Shown here: positions 41,742-50,252 of the stretch, piece by piece | Layout of the letters: the number at the start of each line of letters is the position of its first letter | How positions within the stretch are numbered: position 1 is the first letter of the stretch | Source: Verrucomicrobiota bacterium | GTDB taxonomy: Bacteria; Verrucomicrobiota; Verrucomicrobiia; Opitutales; Intestinicryptomonadaceae | Direction: 5' to 3' | Length of the DNA: 57,418 bases | NCBI GenBank assembly: GCA_003343565.1 | Contig: QALA01000035.1 | Coordinates: 1 to 57,418 of the forward strand | Position numbers and translations under genes: made by a program | Notes under the pieces: model-generated | Told to the model about the DNA's origin: nothing | The model's input: the letters and a program-made list of their open reading frames with translations, nothing else | Databases searched by the model: none

Positions 41742-43052
41742 TCAATGCGCCTTGCGGGAATCCCTAAGCAGTTGCCTGCGGCCTATGTCGCGGCGAAAGT
41801 GCGCGCCGGGAAACGACGTCTTTTCCGCAAGGTTATAGGCCTTGTCAAGCGCGCCGGCAAGCGTGTCGGCGCGCGCGGCAAGTCCAAGCACCCGCCCGCC
41901 GTCGGACAAAATTTTTCCTCCTGACGATTTCGTCCCCGCGTGGATTATCCACGCTCCCTCCGGAATGTCCGAATCCTGCGGAAGCGAAATTTCAACCCCC
42001 TTTTTGTAGGAGCCCGGATAACCCGCCGCGCACATTACCACTACCGCCGCATAACCGTCGGAAATCTTCACGCCGGAACAATCCAGTTTTCCGCGCGCGA
42101 TGTCGTACATCAATTCGAGCGGATCGCTCTCTATGAGCGGCATCAAAACCTGGCACTCCGGATCGCCAAAGCGCACGTTAAACTCCACTACTTTTGCCCC
42201 CTGGGCTGTTATCATTATTCCCGCATACAGCGTGCCGCGGTAATCTATGCCCTCGGCGACAAGCCCTTTCAAGGTCGGCTCGACAATGTTCCTGCGAACG
42301 TCGTCGAGCACGGACTCGTCCGCGACGGCAGCGGGGGCATACGCGCCCATGCCTCCGGTATTCGGACCCGTGTCGCCCTCGCCGACGCGCTTATGGTCCT
42401 GGCTGGCCGGAAGCATCACGTAATCGCGCCCGCACACCATGAGCATTATGCTGGCCTCCTCGCCCTCCATTTTCTCCTCGACGACAATTTCTCTTCCGCT
42501 GTCTCCGAACGCTCCGCCGTCGAGCATTTCGCGCGCCGCTTCAATTGCCTGTTCCCTGCTGTCGGGAATCACGACTCCCTTGCCCGCGGCCAGACCGCTC
42601 GCCTTTATCACAACGTCGAACGGAACAGACTCTATGTAGGCCTTCGCCGACGCAAAATCCCTGAAGCTCTCCCCCTCGGCGGTGGGAATGCCGTACTTTT
42701 TCAAGAACGACTTTGAAAACGCCTTGCTCGCCTCCAGTTTGGCTCCGTCCCTACCCGGACCGTAAACCGGAATCCCGCCGGAGCGCAACCTGTCGGCAAG
42801 CCCCATCGACAGCGGAACCTCCGGCCCGCATATGACAAAGTTAAATCCCCCGCTTGAGGCCAATTCGACCAGCGCGTCGATATTTTCCGCGCCCACATTT
42901 TCAAACGTTTCGCAATCGCGCGATATTCCGCCGTTGCCGGGGGCGCACGCAAGCCCAGCCAGTCTCGGCGACCCCTTCACCGCCTTGACAATCGCATGTT
43001 CCCTGCCGCCGCCGCCGACGACCAAAACTTTCAAATCCCTCTTTTTTTCCAT
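41742..43052 (-). CDS. purD: Phosphoribosylamine-glycine ligase
   Basis: PurD (GAR synthetase) joins glycine to phosphoribosylamine with ATP in purine synthesis. The 436-residue length and ATP-grasp motifs match: N-terminal LVVGGGGREHAI, FVICGPEVPL, YGPGRDGAKLEASKAFSK, VVIKASGLAAGKGVV, EKMEGEEASIM, QDHKRVGEGDTGPNTGGMGA, and metal-binding FNVRFGDPECQVLMP. Start ATG 43052 has GGGGAAAA upstream. It follows the LptG/LptF-type permease gene by 48 bp on the same strand and is likely co-transcribed with it. The C-terminus FRRDIGRRQLL matches the family end. Confidence 0.96.
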   Translation of the reverse strand: MEKKRDLKVLVVGGGGREHAIVKAVKGSPRLAGLACAPGNGGISRDCETFENVGAENIDALVELASSGGFNFVICGPEVPLSMGLADRLRSGGIPVYGPGRDGAKLEASKAFSKSFLKKYGIPTAEGESFRDFASAKAYIESVPFDVVIKASGLAAGKGVVIPDSREQAIEAAREMLDGGAFGDSGREIVVEEKMEGEEASIMLMVCGRDYVMLPASQDHKRVGEGDTGPNTGGMGAYAPAAVADESVLDDVRRNIVEPTLKGLVAEGIDYRGTLYAGIMITAQGAKVVEFNVRFGDPECQVLMPLIESDPLELMYDIARGKLDCSGVKISDGYAAVVVMCAAGYPGSYKKGVEISLPQDSDIPEGAWIIHAGTKSSGGKILSDGGRVLGLAARADTLAGALDKAYNLAEKTSFPGAHFRRDIGRRQLLRDSRKAH

Positions 43053-43100
43053 ATCGTTTTCCCCGAAAAATTCAGCATGATTTACCTAAAAAAACCTAAG

Positions 43101-44213
43101 CTATGTCGCCTTGCGGTAGAGCGAGAGCGCAAACGCGAACATCGCCACCACCGGAATAACCGAAGCGGCAAGCGGAGATATTATTCCCCTGCCGCCCATC
43201 GCCGCCATTATGTTGTCGATTATGTAATACAAAAAGAACAGCCCGAAAGTTTTTGAGACGCCGACCATGGGGTTTGTGCGCACCCCGGACACGGAAAACG
43301 GAATCGCTATCGCAACGACAATCAGGCAGACGAACGAGCTGGTCCAAATCGAATACCAGCGCACGAGATACGGAAGCGACTCCCGCGCGGACTCCCCGCC
43401 GAAGGAATCCAACAGCGCCTTCGTCTCGAAGAGGGACAAGTCCTTCGCCCTGCGCATCGAAAGCGCCATTATCCGAGGCTCCTCGTTAAAATCCTCGAAC
43501 CTCCTCTTGTCGAAGGACGACTCGTGGGAGATTGCTCCGCCTTTGGCAAACTCCATAAATTTGCCGTTGTAGAACTCCCAACAGCCCGCGGCGTCGTCGT
43601 ACACGGCCTTTGAAGCCATCACTTTGGATTTCTCCGCCCCGTCGGCGTCCATCACCGACACGCTCACCCCGCGACCCTCGTTCGTGGCCTGGCTAAACGA
43701 ATTCATGAACCAGAGCCTTCCCTGCTTTCTGTCGTTAAAGCACAGCGGCGCGAGCACCCCGACCGCCCCGGCGTCCTTTGCGCTCTTGAGCTGCTGCTCG
43801 AAATTGACCGAATCGTAAATCGCGCGCGAGCGCTCTATGCAAACCGGAATTGCGTCGGCATTAAGCCAGAGCATCAGCCCCGAAAGCGCAAGCCCCGCCA
43901 GCCACAGAGTGCGCGTAATCGAAAACACGTTCATTCCCGCCGAGCGCATCGCGGTAATTTCGTTGTTTCTGTGCAGCGCGCCGAGCACGTATATCAGCGA
44001 TATAAGCAGGCTTATCGGAAGAACTACCGGTATGAGCGTTGGCGCGAGAAGCGCGTAGAACAGCGATATCTCCCGCAAGGAAGCCCCCCAGTTTATGAGT
44101 TTGCCGAGATTGCTGTACATGTCGTGCATTATGAGTATACCAAGCGTGACGCCCAAGGCCACGGCAAAAACCTTCAGCCATTCGACAAAAACGTATCTGT
44201 CAAGAAGTCTCAT
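43101..44213 (-). CDS. LptG/LptF family LPS-export permease
   Basis: A 370-residue inner-membrane protein of the YjgP/YjgQ family. LptF and LptG form the membrane part of the LptB2FG transporter that extracts LPS and passes it to the periplasmic bridge. N-terminal MRLLDRYVFVEWLKVF is the typical first helix, followed by hydrophobic segments around 15-35, 58-85 and 98-120, then the ALHRNNEITAMRSAGMNVF coupling region that contacts LptB. A long periplasmic region and C-terminal helices from about 285 onward complete it. Which of LptF or LptG it is cannot be fixed. ATG 44213 gives the family start. The gene lies 47 bp downstream of the lpxR-type gene. Confidence 0.87.
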   Translation of the reverse strand: MRLLDRYVFVEWLKVFAVALGVTLGILIMHDMYSNLGKLINWGASLREISLFYALLAPTLIPVVLPISLLISLIYVLGALHRNNEITAMRSAGMNVFSITRTLWLAGLALSGLMLWLNADAIPVCIERSRAIYDSVNFEQQLKSAKDAGAVGVLAPLCFNDRKQGRLWFMNSFSQATNEGRGVSVSVMDADGAEKSKVMASKAVYDDAAGCWEFYNGKFMEFAKGGAISHESSFDKRRFEDFNEEPRIMALSMRRAKDLSLFETKALLDSFGGESARESLPYLVRWYSIWTSSFVCLIVVAIAIPFSVSGVRTNPMVGVSKTFGLFFLYYIIDNIMAAMGGRGIISPLAASVIPVVAMFAFALSLYRKAT

Positions 44214-44260
44214 AATACGTGCACGATTTTTTCTTTGCGGCCTGCGCGGCGCAAGGCGCG

Positions 44261-45298
44261 TCAGAAAAACACCTTGAGCCTCAGCGTCCAAAACATGTGG
44301 ACCGGGTGCTTTTGATGATTGAATTCCGCCGTGCGCAAAGTGTAGTTCAAGTCCGCCTCAAAGCGTCCGTAGCGCGCCGACACCCCCGCGAGCACCTCCC
44401 CGACAAGCCACTTTGGAACGACCCACCTGCTGTCGGCAAAAGTGTTCCCGTCGAGGGCGATGTCGTACGCCACGAATCTGGCAGCCCCCCCTCCGTAAAA
44501 GTATAAGTGCCAATCCGGCCGGCCGTCCTCCGGAATCCACTCGACGTCGTTTCCGCCGGCGGCGTCTATTCTGTTCGGGTCGAACGAATACGGAACATTG
44601 TAGCCGAAGCGCGCCAGCGCGCGCAGCTGCCCCTGCGTCTTGACATTGCCCAAATCCGCACCGATCGAGCCGATGAAATCCGACGCCCACCCGCGATGTC
44701 CGCCGAAGCGCAAGAGGCGTTCGCTGTGGTTGTATCCTATTTCTATTCCCGGCTCATTTTTAACCTGGTCGTGCCAGCCCATTGGCCATGTGGCTCCGAT
44801 GATGCTGTGAAAAAACTTCTGTGCGTCCTCCGCCAACGATATGGGACCGACAACCCCAAGATTCACCGAAAGCGAATCAAGCCTGTCTTTCGACGCCAAA
44901 TGCGCTCCCGCGCCGACGTACAGCCAGCCGGCATAAGGCCTGTCCCACGACGGGGGATTCGGATCCGATATTTCGCCCGGAACGTACATGTTCTGGCCTA
45001 TGCACGCCGTCTGATGCGCCTGCCTTCCGTCTATCAGCGCGCGGAGAGCCATGAACTGGAGCTTTGACGCCAGGAAGTCGTCACCCTCGCCGGTGTACAT
45101 GATTTTCAGACCGTTCGTGTAATATCTGTCGGAAAAGTAAATGTCGTTTTCAACGTAGAGGGAAATGCTTTGAAGCGCCGGTTTTTCGGCGGGTTTTGCC
45201 GCAAAATCAGCCGGCCTGCGCGCCGATTCCGACCGGGCAGCCTGCGCCGCGCAGAGAAAAGACGCGGCGGCGATTGACAAAATCCGCAAAAATTTCAT
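44261..45298 (-). CDS. lpxR: LpxR-type lipid A deacylase, outer membrane
   Basis: A 345-residue protein with a signal peptide ending AAQA or so. LpxR is an outer-membrane beta-barrel esterase that removes the 3'-acyloxyacyl group of lipid A and may alter envelope recognition. Family signatures are YVENDIYFSDRYYTNGLKIMY (N-terminal Asn-Asp), WDRPYAGWLYVG, and alternating strand patterns to the end, closing with a Phe-Phe carboxyl terminus typical of outer-membrane proteins. Catalytic His cannot be singled out with certainty. ATG 45298 begins the signal peptide and lies only 12 bp from the divergent rsmD start, so its promoter must lie inside rsmD. It heads a likely lpxR-lptG/F-purD operon. Confidence 0.83.
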   Translation of the reverse strand: MKFLRILSIAAASFLCAAQAARSESARRPADFAAKPAEKPALQSISLYVENDIYFSDRYYTNGLKIMYTGEGDDFLASKLQFMALRALIDGRQAHQTACIGQNMYVPGEISDPNPPSWDRPYAGWLYVGAGAHLASKDRLDSLSVNLGVVGPISLAEDAQKFFHSIIGATWPMGWHDQVKNEPGIEIGYNHSERLLRFGGHRGWASDFIGSIGADLGNVKTQGQLRALARFGYNVPYSFDPNRIDAAGGNDVEWIPEDGRPDWHLYFYGGGAARFVAYDIALDGNTFADSRWVVPKWLVGEVLAGVSARYGRFEADLNYTLRTAEFNHQKHPVHMFWTLRLKVFF

Positions 45299-45310
45299 AG
45301 GGTTTAAATA

Positions 45311-45904
45311 ATGAGAATTACATCGGGCAAGGCAAGAGGAATTTCTCTCAAAGCGCCGCGCGGCGACGCCACGCGGCCGGCCACCGACGCCGCTCGACAA
45401 GCCGTCTTTTCCTCCCTATCCGGCCTCGTGGAGGGCGCAAACGTTTTGGATCTCTTCGCCGGAACAGGCTCGTATGGCCTGGAGGCCCTAAGCCGCGGCG
45501 CGCAGTCCGCCGTATTCGTCGAAAGCTGCCGCGGCGCGATAAAATGCCTAAAGAGCAATGTCGACGCCGTATTGAAGGCCGTCGGCGCCCCAAGCGGCGG
45601 ACAGGCGGAAATAATCGAAGCCGACGCATTCAAAACCCCGGCGCTGTGCGGCCGCACATTCGACATCGTATTTGCCGACCCGCCCTACTCCATGCTGCTC
45701 GATCCGGCATCGGCCGAAAAAATATTCTCCGCCCTCGCGCGCGCCGCAAATTCCGACACCGTATTCGCCCTCGAGGCCCCCGCGGAATTTGAGCCGGAGC
45801 GGAACGGATTGTGCGAGAAATTCGGGTTTGAACAAATAAGGAGGCTCGGAAAAAAATCGAAGGGCAAGCCAAGCCAAATTTTGCTAAGACCCGCGCGGCC
45901 CTAA
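45311..45904 (+). CDS. rsmD: 16S rRNA (guanine966-N2)-methyltransferase RsmD
   Basis: RsmD methylates G966 of 16S rRNA with SAM during 30S assembly. The 197-residue length is typical. Visible motifs are N-terminal MRITSGKARGISLKAP, RPATDAARQAVFSSL, the SAM-binding VLDLFAGTGSYGLEALSRG, and the catalytic DPPY in IVFADPPYSML near residue 122. The C-terminus is basic. ATG 45311 leaves only 12 bp to the divergent lpxR-type start, so the promoter for this gene must overlap the neighbour's 5' coding region. No obvious ribosome site is visible in that space. Confidence 0.92.
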   Translation: MRITSGKARGISLKAPRGDATRPATDAARQAVFSSLSGLVEGANVLDLFAGTGSYGLEALSRGAQSAVFVESCRGAIKCLKSNVDAVLKAVGAPSGGQAEIIEADAFKTPALCGRTFDIVFADPPYSMLLDPASAEKIFSALARAANSDTVFALEAPAEFEPERNGLCEKFGFEQIRRLGKKSKGKPSQILLRPARP

Positions 45905-46526
45905 GTCGGCGGCCCGGCGCAAATCTGGCGGAATTTCCCGCAATGCTCCGTCGTATGCCGCCAATCTTAAACCCGCATTCCGATTGCCGGCTTCCCGTTG
46001 AAAAACGCATCGCGAAGTTTCATTTCGGAAAATAAAGCGGAACGTTTCGCATTCGCAAAAACGCCCGCGCTCGCAAGCGCCTTTCGTCGGAAGCATTGCG
46101 GACAAACCGATTTCAAACCTATTTGATTCGAAGGCGGGACAAGGATATGCGGGCGGTTTTTTGCGCAAGCGCGCGGGACATTTTGCAAAACAGCCGGCCG
46201 CTCAATTTGCGCAATCGTCCGGCGGATTTTTCCGCACCCCTTTTCCGAACCCGAAAGGCATTCCGGGCCGCGATTTATTTCGGGAGCGCGGGAGAAAATT
46301 TTTCCAAGCCCAAATCCCTTTCCGCAATGCGCCGCAACCGCCAAAAAAATCCCGCGACTTTCCGATATTTCGCACAATGTGCGCGTCTTGCAAATACTCT
46401 ATTCAAACGCCGAAAAAAACGAAAAAAACGCCGTTAAATTTTAGCCGCATCGCACATTTCGCAAAGCGCGCAAAAACATAAAAAAGCGCCGCCGCAAAAC
46501 GCCGCAAAACGCAATTTGCCGAAACA
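45905..46526. other. Gene-free stretch between convergent rsmD and argA
   Basis: GC-rich with short A-runs; no frame has convincing codon use. On the minus strand just past argA, repeated GCGGCGTTTTGCGGCG precedes a TTTTTT (around 46477-46500), which might act in termination, but the arms do not pair cleanly. Confidence 0.4.
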
Positions 46527-47834
46527 TTACAAATCCAGCAAAAACACTTTTGAGTTTCTGCGGGATTCGGAATATTTTTCAAGGCGCGCGGACGGGAGAT
46601 TGTCGGGGGAAACCTCGCGGAACCCGCAAACGAGAAAAAACGGCGCGTTCTTTGTGCTCAGGGCGAACAGGCGTTGAAATCCCGCCTCGCGCGCCCTCAT
46701 CTTGACGTACTCCACCATCTTGCTTCCCACGCCGCAGCCCTGGCAGAACGGCTGGACGTGAAGCCCCGCCAGCTCCGCCGCGCCGCCGCCGATGTCCACA
46801 AGACTTACGAAAGCCACAATGCTGGCGTCCATTTCATAGACGTAATAGTTCCCTATGCCGCGCTCTATTTCCTCCGCCGAACGGTAAACCAGATTTTGCG
46901 TATGCGCGGAGATTTTCGACAGGTTGTAAATTGTGGGAACGTCCTCCTGCGCGGCCGCGCGTATCTTTTGGTACTCGTCCGCATAGATCATGGTGCCGCA
47001 GCCGACCTTGTCGAAAAGCTCGTTCAGCAGGCACGCGAACTGGCGGCCGTCCAAAATGTGCGCGCGCTGCGTCCGCGACGACTCCAACGCGCGTATCGCA
47101 TGTACGACCTTTGAAAACACGCGCGGATCAATGTCGTTCTTCCTGCTCTCGCACATCTGCTTGACCTCGCGCAGGGGAACGGCAACCGTCTTTTCCGAAC
47201 CCACGCAAAGGCCGCAAGTCTCCGTGATGAATATCAGCTTCGACGCCCTCAACCCGACGGCGAGCTCCGCGGCCAGCAAATCGGAGTTTATCCTGCAAAT
47301 TCTGCCGTCGCGCCTCGTGGCCATCGGGGAAAAGACGGGCGCCATGCCCAAGTCCAAAAGATTTTCTATCGTTTTGAAGTCTATTTTTTCTATGCGGCCC
47401 GCGTTGAGATAGTCCACGCCCGATATTATCCCGACCTCAGTCGCCCTGACGGCGTTTGTCGAAACGCACTTCACGTTTTGGGCGGCAAACTCGTCGACAA
47501 TCCGCTGAAGCACGACCGCCGACGCCCTGCGCGCCTCAGCAAGCGTTGCGTCGTCGACGGGATTGGAGCCGTAGATGTCGCTCAATTTCGCCCCGCGCTC
47601 GGCGGCGCGGCGCAGCTGAAGCCCTATCCCGTGAACGACGACGACGTTTATGCCAAGACTGCGCAGCACCGCTATGTCCGTCACGATATTTGCGAAGTTG
47701 TCGCAATCGACAATGCTGCCGTCAATGGACAGCACGAAAGTCTGGCCGCGATACAGCGGGACATATTCCAATATTCCGCGCAAATCCGAAGCCTTGAAGG
47801 GTCCGGCATGGGGAATGTCGCAATGGCTTTCCAT
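46527..47834 (-). CDS. argA: Amino-acid N-acetyltransferase (N-acetylglutamate synthase)
   Basis: ArgA makes N-acetylglutamate from glutamate and acetyl-CoA, the first step of arginine synthesis. The 435-residue protein has the two expected parts. An N-terminal amino-acid-kinase-like domain (about 14-285) contains VLSIDGSIVD, NVVVVHGIGLQLRR and FSPMATRRDGRICRINSDLLAAELA; a C-terminal GNAT domain (about 300-435) contains the acetyl-CoA loop VQPFCQGCGVGSKMVEYV. The kinase-like part usually binds arginine as feedback inhibitor. The order and length match ArgA rather than stand-alone ArgB. ATG 47834 begins the domain. It is the last gene of the long minus-strand run, 59 bp after efp. Confidence 0.9.
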   Translation of the reverse strand: MESHCDIPHAGPFKASDLRGILEYVPLYRGQTFVLSIDGSIVDCDNFANIVTDIAVLRSLGINVVVVHGIGLQLRRAAERGAKLSDIYGSNPVDDATLAEARRASAVVLQRIVDEFAAQNVKCVSTNAVRATEVGIISGVDYLNAGRIEKIDFKTIENLLDLGMAPVFSPMATRRDGRICRINSDLLAAELAVGLRASKLIFITETCGLCVGSEKTVAVPLREVKQMCESRKNDIDPRVFSKVVHAIRALESSRTQRAHILDGRQFACLLNELFDKVGCGTMIYADEYQKIRAAAQEDVPTIYNLSKISAHTQNLVYRSAEEIERGIGNYYVYEMDASIVAFVSLVDIGGGAAELAGLHVQPFCQGCGVGSKMVEYVKMRAREAGFQRLFALSTKNAPFFLVCGFREVSPDNLPSARLEKYSESRRNSKVFLLDL

Positions 47835-47893
47835 TTTAGTGCGGGCTTTTTTTCGCAAGACGCCGGGCGCCAAATTCCGCGGATCCCGCCGCG

Positions 47894-48451
47894 TTAGGCG
47901 CGGCCGAGATACTCGCCGTCCTCCGTGCGAATCCTCAGAACGTCGCCCTGCTTGATGAACAGCGGAACCTGAACGACCACGCCGTTTGCCAGCGTCACGG
48001 GCTTCGTCGGCGCAGACGACGTGTCCCCGCGCAGGCCCTCGGAGGCCTCCGCAACCGTTATTTCCATGGAATTGGGAAGCTCCAGCGAAACGGCCTCGTC
48101 ATTGACAAACAAAATCGTGTACACCACGCCCTCCACAAGCCACTTTACGTCGTCGCCGATGGTGTCCTTCATCAGAACGAAGTCCTCGAAGGTTTCGGGA
48201 TTGATGAAATGGTACTGATCGCCGTCGACGTAGGAATACTCCAGCTGGTGGTTGGTCGTCTGGCAGAACTCCACGGAGTCCGTAGAGCGAAACTTCACCG
48301 CCGTGGAGGCGTTGTTGGACAGGTTGCGCAAAACTGTCTGCACAAAACCCGCCTGCCTGCCCTGCGTCCTGTGGAGCATGCTCATTACGACATGGGGCGT
48401 TCCGTTGTACATAATCACTCTGCCTTTGCGAATGTCTGTTGGTGATGCCAT
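47894..48451 (-). CDS. efp: Elongation factor P with an Arg32 loop tip
   Basis: EF-P binds stalled ribosomes and helps make peptide bonds at consecutive prolines. The 185-residue protein has the KOW-like N-terminal domain and two OB folds. Family sequence is visible in FRSTDSVEF, YSYVDGDQYHFINPETFEDFVL and the C-terminal GDVLRIRTEDGEYLGRA. The modified loop reads HRTQGRQAGF, with Arg at residue 32 where E. coli has Lys34 in PGKGQ. Arg32 is the site rhamnosylated by EarP in other bacteria; here the usual Pro-Gly before it is Gln-Gly. Whether it is modified is not shown: no EarP, EpmA or EpmB is in the window. ATG 48451. Confidence 0.92.
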   Translation of the reverse strand: MASPTDIRKGRVIMYNGTPHVVMSMLHRTQGRQAGFVQTVLRNLSNNASTAVKFRSTDSVEFCQTTNHQLEYSYVDGDQYHFINPETFEDFVLMKDTIGDDVKWLVEGVVYTILFVNDEAVSLELPNSMEITVAEASEGLRGDTSSAPTKPVTLANGVVVQVPLFIKQGDVLRIRTEDGEYLGRA

Positions 48452-48524
48452 ATGATGGTATTGTCCTTGCTATGCTTCGTTGTTGTTTTTCTTTAGGCCC
48501 GATTGCGGCCCGGTTGCAAAAAGT

Positions 48525-49595
48525 TCACACCCAGTCGGAGTCGCGCCAAAGCAGCGCCTTGGCGACGTCGCGTGCAAAAAACGGCCCACGGTAAATCATG
48601 CCGGTGTATATCTGGACGAGGCTCGCGCCGGCATTCATCATGTCGCCCGCGCGCTTTACGTCCGTTATGCCGCCGACCCCTATGATCGGCAGCTTCCCGC
48701 CCGTCGCCTTCGATACGTAGCGCACAACCTCTATCGACTTTTCGAAAAGCGGCGCCCCGCTCAGCCCGCCGGCCTTCTCCATGTACGAAAAATTCTCGCC
48801 GCGCTCGACCGTGGTGTTCGTCGCGCAAATGCCGTCGAGCCCGACTTCGTAAAGCACGGAAAGAATCGAGTCTATCTCCGAAAACGTCAAATCCGGGGCT
48901 ATCTTCAAAATCATGGGAATGCGCCTGACTCCGAGCTTCTTCGCCCTGTCGTCGTTCGCCCGCGACAAAGCCCACAGGAGATTTGAGAGATACTCGCTCC
49001 CCTGCAGCCTGCGGAGCTCCGGAGTGTTGGGGCTGCTGACGTTTATCGCAAAGAAATCGGCGTAGTCGGCCAGCGCGTTAAAGCTGAAAAGGTAGTCTTG
49101 CGCGGCCTCCTCCAGCGGGGTTATTTTGCTCTTTCCGATATTGATTCCTATCGGAACGAGCCTCTTTTTCGCCGCCGAACCTACGGCCTTTGAAAGGCGG
49201 TCCGCAATTTCCTGCGCTCCGTCGTTGGGGAAGCCGCAGCAGTTTACGACGCCTTCGGTTTCGGGATACCTGAAGTAGCGCGGGCGCGGATTCCCCGGCT
49301 GTTTTTGTCTGGAGACCGTTCCTATTTCCACGTGGCCGAAGCCGAAAGCTCCCGCCGCGCGGAACGCGAACGCGTCCTTGTCAAAGCCCGCCGCCAAACC
49401 GACGCGGTTGGGAAAGTCCACGCCGAACACGTTAATTCTGTTCGGAGTTTTCACGAGGTTAAAGAGCTCCATAACCTTGCGAACCGGCGCAACCGCCCCG
49501 ACCGCCTGCATGGCCTTCAGCGCAACGTTGTGCGCCATTTCCGGATCTTGGGTGAAAAAGACCGGGCGCACGATTTTTTCGTAAAGGTAATCCAT
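48525..49595 (-). CDS. pyrD: Dihydroorotate dehydrogenase (quinone)
   Basis: PyrD class 2 oxidises dihydroorotate to orotate with FMN and passes electrons to quinones at the inner membrane, in pyrimidine synthesis. The 356-residue protein has the N-terminal helices of class 2 (MDYLYEKIVRPVFF...), FGVDFPNRVGLAAGFDKDA, FGHVEIGTVSRQKQPGNPRPRYFR, GINIGKSK, INVSSPNTPELRRLQ with the catalytic Ser, and GLDGICATNTTV. The FMN phosphate site is IIGVGGITDVKRAGDMMNAGASLVQIYTG-like, split over residues 310-340. ATG 49595 gives the class 2 start; the longer frame to 49748 is shadow. It is followed by efp 73 bp on. Confidence 0.95.
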   Translation of the reverse strand: MDYLYEKIVRPVFFTQDPEMAHNVALKAMQAVGAVAPVRKVMELFNLVKTPNRINVFGVDFPNRVGLAAGFDKDAFAFRAAGAFGFGHVEIGTVSRQKQPGNPRPRYFRYPETEGVVNCCGFPNDGAQEIADRLSKAVGSAAKKRLVPIGINIGKSKITPLEEAAQDYLFSFNALADYADFFAINVSSPNTPELRRLQGSEYLSNLLWALSRANDDRAKKLGVRRIPMILKIAPDLTFSEIDSILSVLYEVGLDGICATNTTVERGENFSYMEKAGGLSGAPLFEKSIEVVRYVSKATGGKLPIIGVGGITDVKRAGDMMNAGASLVQIYTGMIYRGPFFARDVAKALLWRDSDWV

Positions 49596-49778
49596 TCTTG
49601 CAACTAAAAATTTATCAAGACGTATATTGAATGGGTTTTCAAACTTCAAGCATTTTAGAGCGCGAAGGCGGCGCGGCAATACTCCCGGAAGGCGGGAAAG
49701 GCGAACCCGGCCGGCGCAACGCGGCAGACGCGCTCGCAAAGAGCGCATGCCGGCGCGTCCAAGCCGGGTTTGCGCCCA
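49596..49778. other. Structured gap between dtd and pyrD
   Basis: AACCCGGC (49704-49711) is complementary to GCCGGGTT (49763-49770), and inside lies CGCTC-GCAAA-GAGCG (49731-49745), so a branched RNA is possible. It could be an attenuator or processing site in the operon; there is no T-tract next to it. Confidence 0.35.
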
Positions 49779-50249
49779 CTAAAATCCGCGCTCGCGCGAA
49801 TCCAGAATCAGCGTGACAGGCCCGTCGTTTACGAGCTGCACGTCCATCATCGCGCCAAATTGGCCGCGCGCAACCCTGCCCTGTAACCGTTCTCCCAGCA
49901 GCTCGCAGAATTTTTCGTACAATCCGAGCGCGTCGCCCGGAGGCGCAGACCTGTTGAACGACGGCCTGTTTCCCTTCTTCATGTTTCCGTAAAGCGTGAA
50001 TTGGCTGACGGCCAACGCCCACCCGCCGGATTCCCCAAGCGAAAGATTCATCTTCCCGTCGGAGTCTTCAAATATCCTCATGGCGGCGATTTTTGATGCC
50101 AGCCATTCCGCGTCCTCCGCGCCGTCCCCGACGCTCACGGCGACAAGCACGAGCGCTCCGGCCTCTATCTGCGCCGCGCATCTGGGCGGAACGCCTTCCT
50201 CCAACACGTCCACGCCCGCGCGCTTAACCCTCTGAATCACGGCTCTCAT
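49779..50249 (-). CDS. dtd: D-aminoacyl-tRNA deacylase
   Basis: Dtd hydrolyses D-aminoacyl-tRNAs, and Gly-tRNA(Ala), recycling the tRNA and preventing D-residues entering proteins. The 156-residue length is slightly above the usual 145, from an insertion in the loop EEGVPPRCAAQIEAGA. Both catalytic motifs are present: SQFTLYGNMKKGNRPSF (SQFTL), and LVNDGPVTLIL near the end (the family's NxGPVT). ATG 50249 starts the typical MRAVIQRVKRA. It begins 3 bp after the stop of the aldose-epimerase gene, so the two are co-transcribed. Confidence 0.94.
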   Translation of the reverse strand: MRAVIQRVKRAGVDVLEEGVPPRCAAQIEAGALVLVAVSVGDGAEDAEWLASKIAAMRIFEDSDGKMNLSLGESGGWALAVSQFTLYGNMKKGNRPSFNRSAPPGDALGLYEKFCELLGERLQGRVARGQFGAMMDVQLVNDGPVTLILDSRERGF

Positions 50250-50252
50250 AAT

